Shown: piece after piece, positions 19,760-32,410 of the stretch
Layout: each line of letters opens with the position of its first letter
Numbering within the stretch: position 1 is the first letter of the stretch
Source: Amborella trichopoda
Lineage: Eukaryota; Streptophyta; Magnoliopsida; Amborellales; Amborellaceae
DNA length: 64,000 nucleotides
Assembly (NCBI RefSeq): GCF_000471905.2
Contig: NW_006494943.1
Coordinates: forward strand, 1,163,605 to 1,227,604
Direction: 5' to 3'
Position numbers and translations under genes: made by a program
Notes under the pieces: model-generated
What the model was told of the DNA's origin: nothing
Databases searched by the model: none
Seen by the model: only the letters and a program-made list of their open reading frames with translations

Positions 19760-22290
19760 ATATAATTATTGAATGACACGATTTGCAAGAAAACGTTGTT
19801 ATGTGGAATGAACATGTATATCATATAACAGGATCAACTCAATAAATATCATTATATAATAAAATATAAATATACAATATCCTACCATCTAATATCACAT
19901 GTAACATATATCATATAATGGATCATATAATATACGCATCATACTATACATACCATATTATGCATGTAATGTTACATATAACATATATCATATAACATAT
20001 TATTTATCATATGATACATACCATTTCACGCAACGATATATTCGTGCAACATGCAAAAAATTATCCATTCGAATCAAACCAAAGAGGTAAATAGGTTGGA
20101 TTGGTTCTCCATAAGGTTCGACCCGAGAAGGTGAATGGTGGACCCAAATTCGACCTGAAGCCCGTGAGATTCGAGTCGATCGAACTCAGATACGATCTTT
20201 GGGTCATAAAAATTGTGGGATTGTTATAATTTGGATGTTTATGGAAAAGATAGGCAAGTGTTTTTTTGGAATAACATCTATTTTTTATTAATTTTTTGAA
20301 TTTTTAAAATGTCACCAACCATAAATCAATTCTTTAAAAGTGCCATAAAGTGTTTTTCTATGCTTTTTAAAGCTTGTTTGGAGATTTTATGGTTGTCTTT
20401 GATTTTATTTAAGATTTAGTAGCTTTATTTTATTTTAAAAAAATTTCAGATTTTTTTAATTTATCTCGGGCTTTTGGCATTGTACATAATTGGACCAAAT
20501 CTAGGGCTTTTGGAACTATACATGACTCAATCGAATCGACTCATTCTTGGCCTTGTAACTCGCATTGGCTGAGGTAATTTCTGAAGAGTAGGTAGGAACT
20601 GTAATCTCTCTTATTCTCAGGCATAAAATATCACTCTCACAAAACAATACAATATTTGCCCCTTATTGATATGAATATATGTACATATAAGTTTACCAAA
20701 CAATCTTGTCCTCGGAGTATAAGAAAGCAGATGATTGTAAACTATAATAACGATACAAATACACAAGTATTATGAGATCTAGACTATTAGAGTTGCTTAT
20801 TTTCTAGTGAAAGAAAATTCGTAAATACTCTAAAACAGTAGAGAACTTCTTCACAATGGTGGAAAACAAGTTCCTATTATAGAGCGAGAAACTCTATTTT
20901 TACCCATCACCCAATGTGCTCCCGTTAGATGAAGAGTTGTTACTCTTCATTCCACGATCTTAACCATCAATCAGTTGCAACCCCTGTTTGATTACTCAGG
21001 TGAGCTAATTTGGACTCGCCACCATGGTGAGCCTGAGTATCCTCAAGTTGGGTTGTCTGATTTGAGGATCTTAGAAAAAAATAAAAAACTTATAAATAAT
21101 ATATTTTTTTGTATGTTTTCTATCATTTTGGCAAAGATTGAAAAGTGTTTTGGCCATCATTGCTTATTTTATATTTTTCCTTCCTTTGGATTGTTTCTAA
21201 ATTACCCATGTCACAAGTTAATTTTTTCAAAACCTATTTTTTACTACTTTTTAACCTCATTTATATGTGTCTTTTTAAATTCTACTCTTAGGTCTTTTTT
21301 TAGATTAACTTTAATATTTTTTTATTTTTTAACAATTTTTCGCTTGTCAAGACTGAGCCCCGGTTACTTGGCTTGGGCATGGCCAAGTCCCGTCCCAGAG
21401 TAATTGTTTTATACTGGGTGCAACCAATAAAACTACGATCAAGGTTGGATCAAGTCACCCCGAGCCAATAATCAGATTCTTCTCTCTCACACACACTCAC
21501 TCAAAATGATCCGGATAACACCAACAGTTACCTAAAATAGACAACACGCCTCACCTCCACCTTTTGGTGACGTTAGCCTGGAGATTCGTGCTTTCCCCCT
21601 CTCTATCTGTCTTTTTGTTTTGGCGAGGTTAGCTGGGAGATTCATGTACTCTCTTTCTCTGTATATATTAGTGAAGGGTACGTGCTCCGCACATATTTTG
21701 AGTTTTCAGTTTAGATCCTCTTATTTTAATTCGTGCTTAAGAAATTATTTGATGGAAAAAAGATCTTAGCAAATTGGTGTTCACTTAATACTTCTGCATA
21801 AGTTTATTTGATATAAAATATATCTATACATTTTATAATAACATGATCAAGTGAAATCATCTAATATGTATAAATAAGGAATTCAAAATTTCTATATTAC
21901 AATTTTAAATACTTGAAATATTATAATTACGTAACGGATCCAAAGAGTACTACTAGACGGGTTTAATATTGGAGTAACTGCCAGTACGGACGATTTGAGC
22001 TTTTTCATCCAAATACTCCATTTGTTATTTAAAATTAATAAAAGGAGTATTTATCCAATAAAATGGATTCTGAGTTTGTAGATAGAAGAAAATATTTTTG
22101 TATATTTTATTTTTAGGTTTTGGTTCTCCATAGATCCAAAGTTTCAAAACCTATCTTGCGGCATAGTGATTTTATCGTTTATATATTTTAACCCCCTGGA
22201 CCAACTTTACCCATTTTTACCCCATCTATTTATCCCAAACAAATTTAAAAAACCTGAGATTTTAATTCTACAGGAGACCAAAATAGAGGC
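19760..22290. other. Unassigned intergenic DNA
   Basis: I see no supportable gene. From 19840 to 20050 the sequence is an AT-rich run of ATATCATATAA words. From 20080 to 20560 there are GC-richer blocks (GGTTCGACCCGAG, GATTCGAGTCGATCG) reminiscent of the subterminal regions of the hAT elements here, but no ends can be fixed. The 142-residue open frame at 20975-21403 is Phe- and Leu-rich translation of AT-rich DNA, and I do not consider it a gene. Confidence 0.35.
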
Positions 22291-22299
22291 ATTGAACTT

Positions 22300-22955
22300 T
22301 CAGAAAGCGTTGGGGCTGAAGTTTTTGTTTGGCGCTAGGGCCGGAGTTTTTGTTTGGCGCTGGGGCCAAAGAGTGATGTTTGGCATTGGGGTCGAAGTTT
22401 TCGAGGTGGCGTTTGGGCCAGATTATTGTTGGCGTTGGGGCATGATTTTTTTGTTTGCCGTTGAGGCGAAAGTTTTTTTTTTGTTTGGTGCTGGGGCTGG
22501 AGTTTTTTTTTTGGTTTTGGCGATGGGGCTGGAGATTGATGTAGCCCTTGAGGCCAGAGAGTGATGTTTGGCGCTGGGGGCGTAGAGTGATGTTTGGCAC
22601 TAGGGCCGTAGATTTTGAGGTGGGGCTTGGGCCAGAGTTCTTGATGTCTGCGCTTGGGCCAGAGTTCTTGATGTCGGCGCTTGGGCCTGAGATTTTGTAT
22701 TGAGGTGTTAGCACTTGGGCTAGAGAACTTTCTTTTGTTTGGCAGTGAGGGCGAAGTTTTTTATTGGCGTTGGGACCAAAGTTTTTTTTGTTTAGTGCTG
22801 AGGCTAGAATTTTTTATGCCGGTGCTTGGGCCGAAGTTTTTGAGGTGGCGCTTGGGCCAGAGTTTTTGTTTGGTGCTGGGGCCAGAGAGTGATGTTTGGC
22901 ACTAGGGCCGTAGAGTGATGTTTAGCGCTGGGGCCATAGATTTTGAGGTGGTGGA
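22300..22955. repeat. G-rich minisatellite of GGCGCTGGGGCC-type units
   Basis: Units of roughly 28-45 bp combine three words in varying order: GGCGCTGGGGCC (or CTTGGGCC), AGAGTGATGTTTGGC and GAGTTTTTGTTTGGC. The plus strand is strongly G/T-biased. Because few units contain stops, both strands stay open for long distances. The minus-strand reading has repeats of the form GPSADIKNS. I regard these open frames as by-products of the repeat, which ends just before the LINE that starts near 23230. Confidence 0.7.
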
Positions 22956-23229
22956 GAAGGACCGGGTTGGGGTGTGCCAAGTACCTTCTGCTGAGATCGT
23001 TTTCTAGATCTAGATGCTCCTTATTGTTTTTTTGTGCAAGCACCCTTTTGGGCTTTAACTTGCATTGGGAGGAGTATCACCACTGGAGTGGTTTTCACCA
23101 TTTCCTTTTATTAGGGTATCTTTACTCGTGACTTCGAGGTTACACTTGCCCTTTGATTTCCATTTTTACTCATGGTGCCCCTACCGGTTTTCGCCATGTT
23201 TGGTTTTCTTGATTCCAGACTCTTTTACA

Positions 23230-24049
23230 AACTCTAGAAAAAGGGGAAATATCATCTGGAAGCTCAAAATTCAGGGAGTAGAGAGTAATGATGTAGAAAG
23301 AATTGAAAAAACCCTTCTAGATTATTTTCAAAATACTTTCTCAGGTGAGGGGCAAAGGAAGTTTTATATTGAAAATGTTTCTTTTCAAAAACTGCCAATA
23401 GATAAAGACCAATGGTTTAAATGCAAGTTTGAATTAAATGAAGTTAGAGAGACAATTCTTGGATTGGGAAGAGATAAATCTCTAGAGCCCAATGGATTTC
23501 CAATGGCTTTTTTTCATAAGTTTTGGAAAATTCTAAAAGATGATTTGATGCTCATGCTAGACGAATCTTTTTCAAGGGGTAAAAATAGTAAGGTGGTGAA
23601 TTCTACTTGTATAGCCCTTATCCCTAAAAAAAATAGTGATCGAGGATATGAAGGACATTAGGCCTATTAATTTACTTGGTAGTTTATACAAGATAACTAC
23701 AAAAGTGTTAGCCAATGACTTCAGGAGGTTCTTGATTTGGTAGTTGTGGAGCCTCAGTTTGCCTTTTTAAAAGATAGACATATTATAGACAGTATTTTCA
23801 TTGCCTAAGTTTATACATTCATGATTGAAGGATAATAATCCCAAGGTGATAGGTAAAATTGATTTTGAGAACACATATGATAAGGTAGATTGGTATGTTT
23901 TGCATGAGATTATGAGCAAAATAGAATTTTTCTCTAGATAGAGGTTATGGATCCAATGATGGCTTTCAATTACTCATTTTTCCATTTTATTTAACGGAAA
24001 TCATATGGTTACTTCAAGGCTTCTAGGTGGATTCATCAAGGAGACCTTT
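23230..24049 (+). mobile_element. LINE 1, 5' piece: reverse-transcriptase region
   Basis: An open frame to 23661 contains KFELNEVRETILGLGRDKS, then PNGFPMAFFHKFWK and TCIALIPKK, the finger and palm start of a plant L1-type reverse transcriptase (usual form DGFPxxFFxxxW...IxLIPK). Further pieces run to 24049, ending in a HQGDL-like motif, where an LTR retrotransposon has been inserted. The LINE continues at 35322. No endonuclease domain is recognisable, so the copy is probably 5'-truncated, and it has several frame breaks. Confidence 0.85.
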
Positions 24050-24939
24050 TGTAGACACCCTATTTTTAAAACTGACAAATTCTGTGATATTCTTGAACCC
24101 TTAGGACCACACTATCCCAGTGAACCCCTGAACCACAAACCATCATAGTTCACGATCGCTATCGTGTGATCCAGAATCGTGCAGGACTGTTTTAGTAATA
24201 AATCAAGTTAAAATAACTAGACAACTTATTTTTACCTAATTTTTTGTAGGTATCACAAAAATAGGTGAATCACCCCAGAATTTGAAACTGCTTTGGTCAT
24301 ATTTGGGCTCCTTTTAACCCCCAAAATAGAAATTTGGCTGGCAAATTTACTTGAAATTGGCATATATCCATTCTGGTATGATTTGAACCTTTATATAAGC
24401 ACATTTTGTTACCCATTTAAGGTTGGACTATGTTAACCTGTAGGCTAGGAAATCTGACAGAGATAGAGAGAGCCCTAAGAGAAAATCTAGATCTAGAGAA
24501 GCAACATTAAGCCCTACTCCCGCCTCCTGGATAGCCTAGATCAACAAAACTCTAGTTCAACTAAGCCTAGGTTTGGTTAAGTTTGAAGAGAAAACAACAT
24601 ATGACATACGTACACAGTCGTGGTTCTGATACGGGCGACGCCTCGAAGCCTCGGATGCCCCTGACCAACTGGCCTGGCTAGGTATTTTCCTCATCATCTC
24701 TTTTTCTCTTATGTTTCATTTATTTTGTTAGATTTATGATTTTTTTTTATTCAATCTTTCGTACTTTCGGATCGATGTTGGCTTTGCCACTTATCTGATA
24801 GTGGATCTAATCATATTTAATAAATTTGGCATCAGATCAGAATTTGATTTTTCTCACTCTCTATCATTTTTAAAATCAGTTTGTGGTACGGATCTGAGAG
24901 ATCTTCCGCTGAAGATCTATCCGATTTGCATCGTAAACA
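24050..24939 (+). repeat. 5' LTR of the Gypsy-like element
   Basis: It begins TGTAGACACCC and ends CATCGTAAACA. It aligns throughout with 34415-35321, sharing for example GACCACACTATCCCAGTGAA or a close variant and GTTGGACTATGTTAACCTGT or a close variant. Confidence 0.92.
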
Positions 24940-24940
24940 G

Positions 24941-24960
24941 TTTGGCGCCCACCGTGGGGC
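24941..24960 (+). other. Primer-binding site of the Gypsy-like element
   Basis: The 20-nt sequence starting TTTGGCGCCCACC lies 1 bp after the 5' LTR and is expected to pair with a host tRNA 3' end. The exact tRNA was not determined. Confidence 0.7.
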
Positions 24961-24999
24961 ATTTCAAGCTAGATACGAGCATGAATTACGTTTTTTTAT

Positions 25000-25793
25000 T
25001 CACTTTTTTCTGTTTTCTTTTTAAAAATAAAAAATAAAATTTTTGCAGCATCTCTTTATTGCAAGAATGTGTTATGCTAAGTACTCACGCACATCCATGT
25101 AAGGCACGAACTTGGTCTTGTTAGTCGTAAAACCTTATGCATATTTTTTCTCTCAACTGTATGTGCTTCCTTGCACCTCCTGTTATACATTATTTTTTAT
25201 TTCTTTTTGAAAATTTTCATTCTTAAAAAAAAAAAAAAAAAGAAAAAAAAAAAGAAGAAAAGAATCATTCTTAAAAAAATAAATAAATAAATAAAAGAGA
25301 AAAAGAAAAGGAGGAGGTTCGCTTTAATGAAAATTTGTTGCTTCAGAGGATCTAGCTCTCAGCTTACATGTTCATCACCTACATGTTACATTCTACTGAT
25401 ATTTTGTTTTGTTTGTTTTGCACCTTAAAACTTTTACCCTTCTTGTTTCGATTCCTTCTCGTTTCCTTCAAACATGAAAAGAAAAAAAAAAACAACTTTA
25501 GAAGGTCAAGCTTTAAGGTCCACTTTCTCACATAAAATTCTAAAAGGAAAACTTATCGCCTAAAAAAAAAAAAAAGGTCTTCATCTTTTAGGACATTTTC
25601 TTTTTGTTTTAAAAAAAAAGAAAGAATTATTTTTCTAAATAAAAGAGATCTTTTAAGGCCTTTTTATTTTTCAAAAACAAAAAATTCATTTCTTCTCTTG
25701 TAATTTACCACTTCCAGAAGAATTAAAAAAACAAAAATTTCTTGCTAAAAAGTTGTTTTCTTTAAGTCGCTTTGTTTTCCAAAACAAAATAAG

Positions 25794-25843
<50 letters not shown>

Positions 25844-26744
25844 GGTAGGGAACACAATATTTTGTTTTGTGTGTTGATCTCTTGCTCATGGTCATCACGC
25901 CTTCCTGTTTCCTTCCATAAAAGATTTGTTAACTTGTTATTATCTTCCTAAAGCACTTTCTTTCTTGTTCGTGGCCATCACGCCTTTCCGTTTCTTTCCA
26001 TGAAAATTTGTTAACTTGTTATTAGCTTGCTAAAGAGATAAGGGTTTCGGTCATCTTCTTTCTCTTATTTCCTAAAGAGAAGTTGTTCTATTAATTAATC
26101 ACGTGAAGCATGACTTAGTTTTCGAAGAAAAAAAAAATGCACTTCTTCTACCTAAAAAAAAGCAAGCCCTCATCACCTTTAGAAAAAAAAAAACGAATTT
26201 TCTTTAAAAGAAAAACAAAACAAAACAAAAACATTTGGAGGCCTTTTCATTTTTCAGAAAAACAAAAGAACTAAAAAAAAAGACTCTTTTTTAAGCAGCC
26301 TCTTTCTTTAAAAAAAGAAAAAAAAAAAAAAAACTTTTAGTCCTCTTTTTTTAAAAAAAACAAAGATTATTGTTGTAAAAAAAAAATTTGTTTTGTTTTC
26401 TTTAGGGATATTCTATGTCCAAAAAAAAAAGAAAAAAAAGTGGGTGTTTGAGGCCATCTTATATATATATATATATGGATATAGCCAGTTTTATTTTAAA
26501 ATAAAAAATCACTTTCCCAAGAAAAAAATCAGCAGTTTTTTTTAGGCATCTTTGTACAAAAAAAAAAAAAACTTTTAAAGGCAATATTGCTTTAAAAAAA
26601 AAAACATTTAAGGCCTTTCTCATTTTTGAAAATAGAAAATTTTCTTTGCAAGATAAATAAATAAATAAAAACAACTTTTGAAGCTCATTTGGTTTAAAAA
26701 AAAAAAATCACTTTAAAAAAAATCACCTTTAAGGCATCTTCTTT

Positions 26745-26777
<33 letters not shown>

Positions 26778-26880
26778 ATTAAAAAAAAAGTTCTCTTTCA
26801 TTTCTTTGTTTGTAATTTGGCATTTGCCACTTCTTTCTCTTTTCATTAAAAAAAAGGGGGATAAAAAAAAATTCCAAGGT
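25000..26880 (+). repeat. Homopolymer-rich leader of the Gypsy-like element
   Basis: This untranslated-looking stretch is dominated by A and T runs with recurring TTTTAAGGCC and CATCTTC words, so it is probably an expanded internal repeat. It includes AT runs near 26460-26477 and TA/TG runs near 26744-26778. I see no coding region. Confidence 0.6.
25794..25843. repeat. (AAT)n microsatellite, about 16 units
   Basis: This is an uninterrupted run of AAT triplets of about 50 bp inside the leader of the LTR element. Confidence 0.95.
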
Positions 26881-27537
26881 CACCTTCACTCTCTCTCTAA
26901 TTGTGCCTTGATCGAATTACCTTTGACTTAGGCCCTGCTCAATTAGGCACGGACTGCGCCTGGTTCCACGTTTATTAATTGCATACCCTCTTAGGGGTTG
27001 CTTACCCCTGCGCCTCAACTATGCTCTCGATCAGTTAAACGTTGACTAGAAGCACACCTCACTTGGAATGATTTGTGCCAAGTGCTCATATTTCTTTCTT
27101 ATGTATTTGCTTGCTTGCCATTTTCCTTTCGCTTGCATGCTTCTTTACACACCATTGCACATAATGGATCGGTGAAGCCCGAGAAACGAACAAAAGTTTT
27201 CAAAAACCCTCAAAATCTGACATTAACTGTCGTGAGGGGAACCCAGCATTGAGAGCTGAGGCGGTTGGGATTTGTGTAACTTTAACTATAAGCACCCATC
27301 TGTAATCCTTAGCCTCAAAGCAACTCCACACATAGTAGGACTTGGTTGATTCATTTAACAAGTGACCAGGACCTATGTGAGGACCTACTCAACCTTGCTA
27401 CATTTCAATAATTAGGAACCCACTCTGACCGAGCATACCCATAGTTTAGGACAAAGTTTTCTAGTGCATTGTTTGCTTATCTCAGTTGTTTAATATTAGA
27501 TCCTAGTCTAGATCCACTTTTGGTCTGAGCTAAAACG

Positions 27538-28010
27538 TTCTAGGTCCAAGTCCAGGCTTGTACCGAGTCTAGCCTAGGTCCGAACCAGTGTCACACCCAA
27601 GTCCGAAGGCCGAATCTATACCCCTTTTTTCTCTAAGCCAAGGCTCACGCCAAATCTCACCTAGACCTTAGTCCAAATCCATACTCGATCTAAATTTGAA
27701 ATCTTCTAGGTCCAAGTCCAAGCTTGTGCCCAGCCTAAACTAGGTCTGAACTAGGTTAACACCTAGGTCCGAACCTAGGCCCCCTTTTGATCCGAGCCAA
27801 GGCTCATTTTTAACCCAACCTTAATCCAATCCGGGTCAACACTCGGTTTGATATCCAATCCTTCTAGGTCTAAGCCCAAGCTTGTGCTCAACCTAACCCA
27901 AGTCTGAACCAGGTTCACCCCCAGTTCCGAGCTTAGGCTCCGTCTCGGTCCAAGCCGGGACTCATACCCATATAGTCTAAATCTTAGTCTAGGTTCTAGC
28001 CTAGGGCGAT
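27538..28010. repeat. Degenerate tandem repeat, about 160-bp unit, three copies
   Basis: The word TTCTAGGTCCAAGTCCA and variants start units near 27538, 27704 and 27865. Each continues with AGCTTGTGCCCAGCCTAA, AGGTCTGAACCAGGTTC and GGCTCAT-type words. It lies between the leader and the gag-like part of the LTR element. Confidence 0.65.
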
Positions 28011-28059
28011 TATGATGATTGTTCCACAACTGACTCCAAACTTAACCTTTCCAAACTTA

Positions 28060-29218
28060 AGGACCAGTATGCCACAATCCCTTGGGATTACAGACATAAC
28101 CCGAGTCCGTCCATTTTTCGATGCCCAAGTCTTCAATTAGAGGTAGAGTCTCAAGGATTGGTTCCAGATCCTGAAATATATGTTCCTCGAAGAGCTAGCT
28201 CAGCCCAAAAAACTTGCATAGTCAAGGGGTTCAACCCGGGGTCATCTTGTAAGGGCTCTTAGGCACCCAAAGTAAGAATAGAGTGAGGGAGGAGGTTCAT
28301 GCAGTGTCAAATGCTCATTCCCATAGCTCAAATCAAGACAATTTTGAGACACGATAGCCTCAAAACCTTGATAACCAAGACCCACTTAGGTCTAGGGGAT
28401 CTAACTTAGCCTCAAGTCCTCATGATAACCTGAACGTTGTACGAAACAGAGGTATCGACCTGAACCGTCCCCTAGGTGATCTAGGTATCCAAGCTGCCTT
28501 CCAAAGTTTAGTTGATCGAGGCTATATTGTTCATGCCCCAACACATGGATCAATTCCAAACTAGTTTAGTGTTATAGGGAAACCCTAGGACGACCAAGTC
28601 AACCGATTCTTCAATCTGTCCCAGTAGTCCGTTTGGTCCAACATACCGTGTAATTTTTGCAACCGGTGGCGACACTTATGGGACAATATGTACATCAGGC
28701 ACGTGTATACCAAACTGCCCTGGTGACTGCGGCTCATCAACCTCAAGTCCATATGGGTCAATACATACCCCAATCCTTGATTCATCGGTCTACACTTGGG
28801 AACCCGCCAACTAGTGGGCCTACCGTCATGTTGAATTCCCAATATGAAGGCATCATGAAAGGAATGCAAGATATGCTTTTAAGATTGGGCATTCACGAAG
28901 TTTTACTCCCAAAGGCCTATGTTCATGAGACCCTCGGAGGCATGGAGGTCCTTCCCTTCAGATTAGTCATCCCATAATTCCGAAACAAATTCAATGGGAA
29001 GAGCGATCCAAATACTCATGGTCATGCAAACCTCCTCTCCATTCCAGCTTTACATGATAGGTCAAATCAACAGAAGGTCATACTTTCGTAAATGTTGTCC
29101 GGTGAGGCTCTGAACTGGCATCGAAGAATGATGTGTATTCAACCGCACATCACTCCATATGAAATGTTCAACCAATTCGTCTCCCACTACCATGGATCGA
29201 CATCAAGACCTCTCTCAC
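28060..29218 (+). pseudogene. gag-like region of the Gypsy-like element, part before the hAT (fossil)
   Basis: Coding-like composition with proline- and glutamine-rich text (for example YIPQSLIHRSTLGNPPTSGP) is followed by gag-type motifs: FRNKFNGKSDPNTH near 28985, then LSGEALNWHRRM and EMFNQFVSHYHG near 29100-29190. These resemble the FxGxxDP...LxGxALxWy...FxxqY pattern of plant Ty3/Gypsy gag. It is broken. Confidence 0.65.
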
Positions 29219-29609
29219 CAGTGGTTTAAAAAACGAATCGGCGACCCGGATCAGGCGTCCCAAAAACCCATCTGAATCGGCGAATCGACGATTCGGATCG
29301 GGAATCGGGCAGAATCGCTTGGATTAAGCCTTAAAAAAATTCAAAAAAATTATTAAAATTCATTATAAATGTTTTTTTTAGGAATCCAATAAGAAATGAG
29401 GGTAATACATTATTAACTTTCATTGTTTTCATCAATTTATGAATATTGAGATGTTCTTTCCCTGTATGAACTTATGTTGACCATTAAATTTACAGCACAC
29501 AAAAGAAATCGTAGAATTATCATGGATTAAGTATATAATCATATATGGACTACAATAAAGAGTTGACTAAATCGATGAAAAATTGGCCACTAAAATCTCG
29601 AATTGGTGG

Positions 29610-30036
29610 NNNNNNNNNNNNNNNNNNNNNNNNNNNNNNNNNNNNNNNNNNNNNNNNNNNNNNNNNNNNNNNNNNNNNNNNNNNNNNNNNNNNNNNNNNN
29701 NNNNNNNNNNNNNNNNNNNNNNNNNNNNNNNNNNNNNNNNNNNNNNNNNNNNNNNNNNNNNNNNNNNNNNNNNNNNNNNNNNNNNNNNNNNNNNNNNNNN
29801 NNNNNNNNNNNNNNNNNNNNNNNNNNNNNNNNNNNNNNNNNNNNNNNNNNNNNNNNNNNNNNNNNNNNNNNNNNNNNNNNNNNNNNNNNNNNNNNNNNNN
29901 NNNNNNNNNNNNNNNNNNNNNNNNNNNNNNNNNNNNNNNNNNNNNNNNNNNNNNNNNNNNNNNNNNNNNNNNNNNNNNNNNNNNNNNNNNNNNNNNNNNN
30001 NNNNNNNNNNNNNNNNNNNNNNNNNNNNNNNNNNNN
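29610..30036. other. Assembly gap (427 N) inside hAT copy 2
   Basis: This is a run of N. The open frames that cross it have no meaning. The gap lies in the same element family as the other gap at 42593-42702. Confidence 0.99.
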
Positions 30037-30389
30037 AAATCCAAAATATTTTATAATATCATCTAATTTAAAATTTATTATTGACAGCTGTAAGAAAAAT
30101 AGTACACTACATGATTTATAATACAAAAATTAATAAATAAAATCAAAGATTTGGTTATCAATGTAGAAATTATTAGAATGCGTACCAATTTTCTTTAATT
30201 TTTTTAGGTTTCTAGAATAAATTAGTGGAAGAGATTGTTAGTAGAAAGAGAGAGATTTTAAATGGCCTCATTGTATGAATCCTATCTTTAAATTACTAAA
30301 TTTATGTTAAATTAATATTACTAAATTTATGTTAAAGACCATCATGTTATAAAAATAAAAAATATAATTAGACCATTTATTCTTAAGTT

Positions 30390-30950
30390 GTATTTAGAAA
30401 TACCTTTTATTTTTTTGACAAGAAATACTTATTGTGTTATCTTTTACTTTTTTTTACAAGAAAAATATGATACTTGTTGATTATCTTCTTCTTCTTTTTT
30501 GACAAAAGAAAAAATATGTTGTACTATATTTTTTTTTCTTGTTGTATTACTTTTTATTGTTTTTTACAAGAAAAATAAAAAAAATGATGCTGCCAAAATA
30601 CATTTTATTTTTTTATGCCTTTTGTTTTATTTTTTTACAAGAAATACTTGTTATATTACCTTGTATTTTTTTTACAAGAAAAATAAAAAAATGTTGCATT
30701 ATCTTTTTTATCTTTATCTTGAAAATCCTTTTATTTTAAATTTTTTCTATTTTTTTACAACAGTATTTTCGACCTTTGTTTATTTTTTTGACAACAAATT
30801 GTATTTTTTTTACAAGAAAAATAAAACAATATTGCATTTTTTTTTTATCTTTATCTTGAAAAGCCTTTTGTTTTGTATTTTTTCTATTTTTTTACAACAG
30901 TATTTTCTGCCTTTGTTTATTTTTTTAACAATAAATTTTTTTTATTTGTG
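30390..30950. repeat. AT-rich degenerate minisatellite inside hAT copy 2
   Basis: About ten irregular units contain TTTTTTTACAAGAAAAATA or TTTTTTGACAAGAAATACTT, spaced 30-60 bp apart. A longer unit of about 130 bp (TTTATCTTTATCTTGAAAA ... TTTTTTACAACAGTATTTTC) occurs twice, near 30700-30775 and 30845-30910. Confidence 0.7.
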
Positions 30951-31489
30951 CGCTCAAAAAACATTTTGTGTGCGCTAAGGGGTTCGAACTCCAAAAAATT
31001 TTGGTTGTGCGCTAAGGGGTTTGAACCCTAGATGTCCATCGCAAAATCCATGTTGTCAACCAACATGACCACGTTGCCTCATGTGATTTTATTTGATTCT
31101 ATAATAATATATATTCAAACATCTTGCTTTAATGATTTTTTGTGGGAATTATCCCACATCGAAGGATGAGTGTCGTTTGGTTCTCTATAAAGTCCTTTGT
31201 AATAGATACTTCAATGCACGCATAGAAAAGAGAGGGGGAAGACATGTGAGGTGAGTTACCACGTGTTACTCCCGTGAGGCGGCCACGTGTTGCTCTTGTG
31301 AGGCGGACACGTGTAAACCCAAAAATTTACATCTTTTTTCGGCGAGACTCGCGATTCACTATTGAGAATCGCCCAGATCTCTCTGGACACGGGCAATTCC
31401 CGATTATTTCGTGGAACCGGCTCGGTAGCAGACGATTCCCGAGTCGAACCGGAAGAGCCCGGCTCGACTCGACGAGTTTTCAAACACTG

Positions 31490-32410
31490 TTATTGACACT
31501 CAAACAGGGGCAAATTATCCCTTCAATCCACTCTTCCAAGTTAATGCAATATATGACTCGCACCAATGGATAAATAAATCTAACTTACAAGAGCAATATG
31601 AACTTGAGCATAAGCTCATCCGAGACTCGGAAGATGTGGATTCTCAAACTCATGGTGACAAGAAAAACCTTAATTTCAGGAAAATAACTTAAGAAGAGGC
31701 AGAGGAGCAGATTCTTCAAGGAGACCTATTGCCTCAAATATCAAAAGAAGTTGACCTTCTGGAAATTCTAAGAGGCCCACCTAGGTCGTCTTCACAAGAA
31801 TTCCTAGATGATTCACCCATTTGGGACGAGGAATTTAAAGCTGATGACCAAATTGGGTCACCTCCTCAAGAGGAGAGATTTCAAGAGCTTAACTGGGGCA
31901 GGAGCACAACTTCGATAACCATGGCGCCCCCATATTAACAAAGTTCATCTTGTGAACAACAAGTTCCTAACTGAACAGAAAGGCCTGCAGGGGCAACCCC
32001 ATCAAACTACCTAATATGGGCAATCTCCTCTCATGCGAGAGCACAACAGGGGCAGTTAATGACATTGGGCCCTTATCTATTAACTCCCAACGTGCTATAA
32101 GGTCATCCAATGTTAACTCAGTCACTTTTCTTGTGCGAGAGTCTTATTCGAGCTTAAGTACTAAGAATGAGCCTACTACAGAATTAACTCCTAAAAAAAA
32201 GAAAAACACAAAATTTGGAATGAAAGAGACAATCGAAAAGGAGTTGGTGATCACTCACCCCTTGCAAAAAACCAAATGGGGCATTCACACCTCAACTTTC
32301 ATAAGGCATTAACACTTAATGAATAACATAAATTATCCCATTAATGGGGAAAACCTAATGAGCTTGTCCGTCCATGGGAAAGATTGAGGGATTAGGAAAC
32401 TAAGAGTGAT
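31490..32410 (+). pseudogene. Coding-like region of the Gypsy-like element after the hAT (fossil)
   Basis: This continues with coding-like text of acidic character, such as ISKEVDLLEILRGPP and DDQIGSPPQEERFQELNW (31729-31938). I do not recognise a protease or polymerase. It is probably the rest of the gag-side polyprotein or an extra frame, and it is broken. Confidence 0.4.

Larger units (their letters stand above)
29219..31489 (-). mobile_element. hAT-type DNA transposon, copy 2, inserted in the LTR element
   Basis: The right end, read on the minus strand, is CAGTGTTTGAAAACTCG, and the left end is CAGTGGTTTAAAAAACG. The GC-rich subterminal blocks (CGAGTCGAGCCGGGCTC; GGCGACCCGGATC) match the other copies, in opposite orientation. 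The flanking octamers TCTCTCAC and TTATTGAC agree only weakly, so no target duplication can be claimed. It is longer than copies 1 and 3 because of an AT-rich repeat at about 30390-30950 and an assembly gap. No transposase frame is visible. Confidence 0.8.

Noticed and set aside
20975-21403. A 142-residue plus-strand frame with hydrophobic segments resembling membrane helices
   Set aside because: Phe, Leu and Ile richness comes from TTT/TTA-rich DNA. No family match or gene context is visible.
22166-22714. Both-strand open frames of 132-148 codons with GPSA repeats
   Set aside because: They follow from a G-rich minisatellite without stops. There is no start context, splice signal or domain.
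29545-30126. Several frames of 157-178 codons
   Set aside because: They consist mainly of the run of N in the assembly gap and have no meaning.
30499-30978. A 159-residue frame rich in Phe, Tyr and Lys
   Set aside because: It is translation of the AT-rich repeat inside hAT copy 2.
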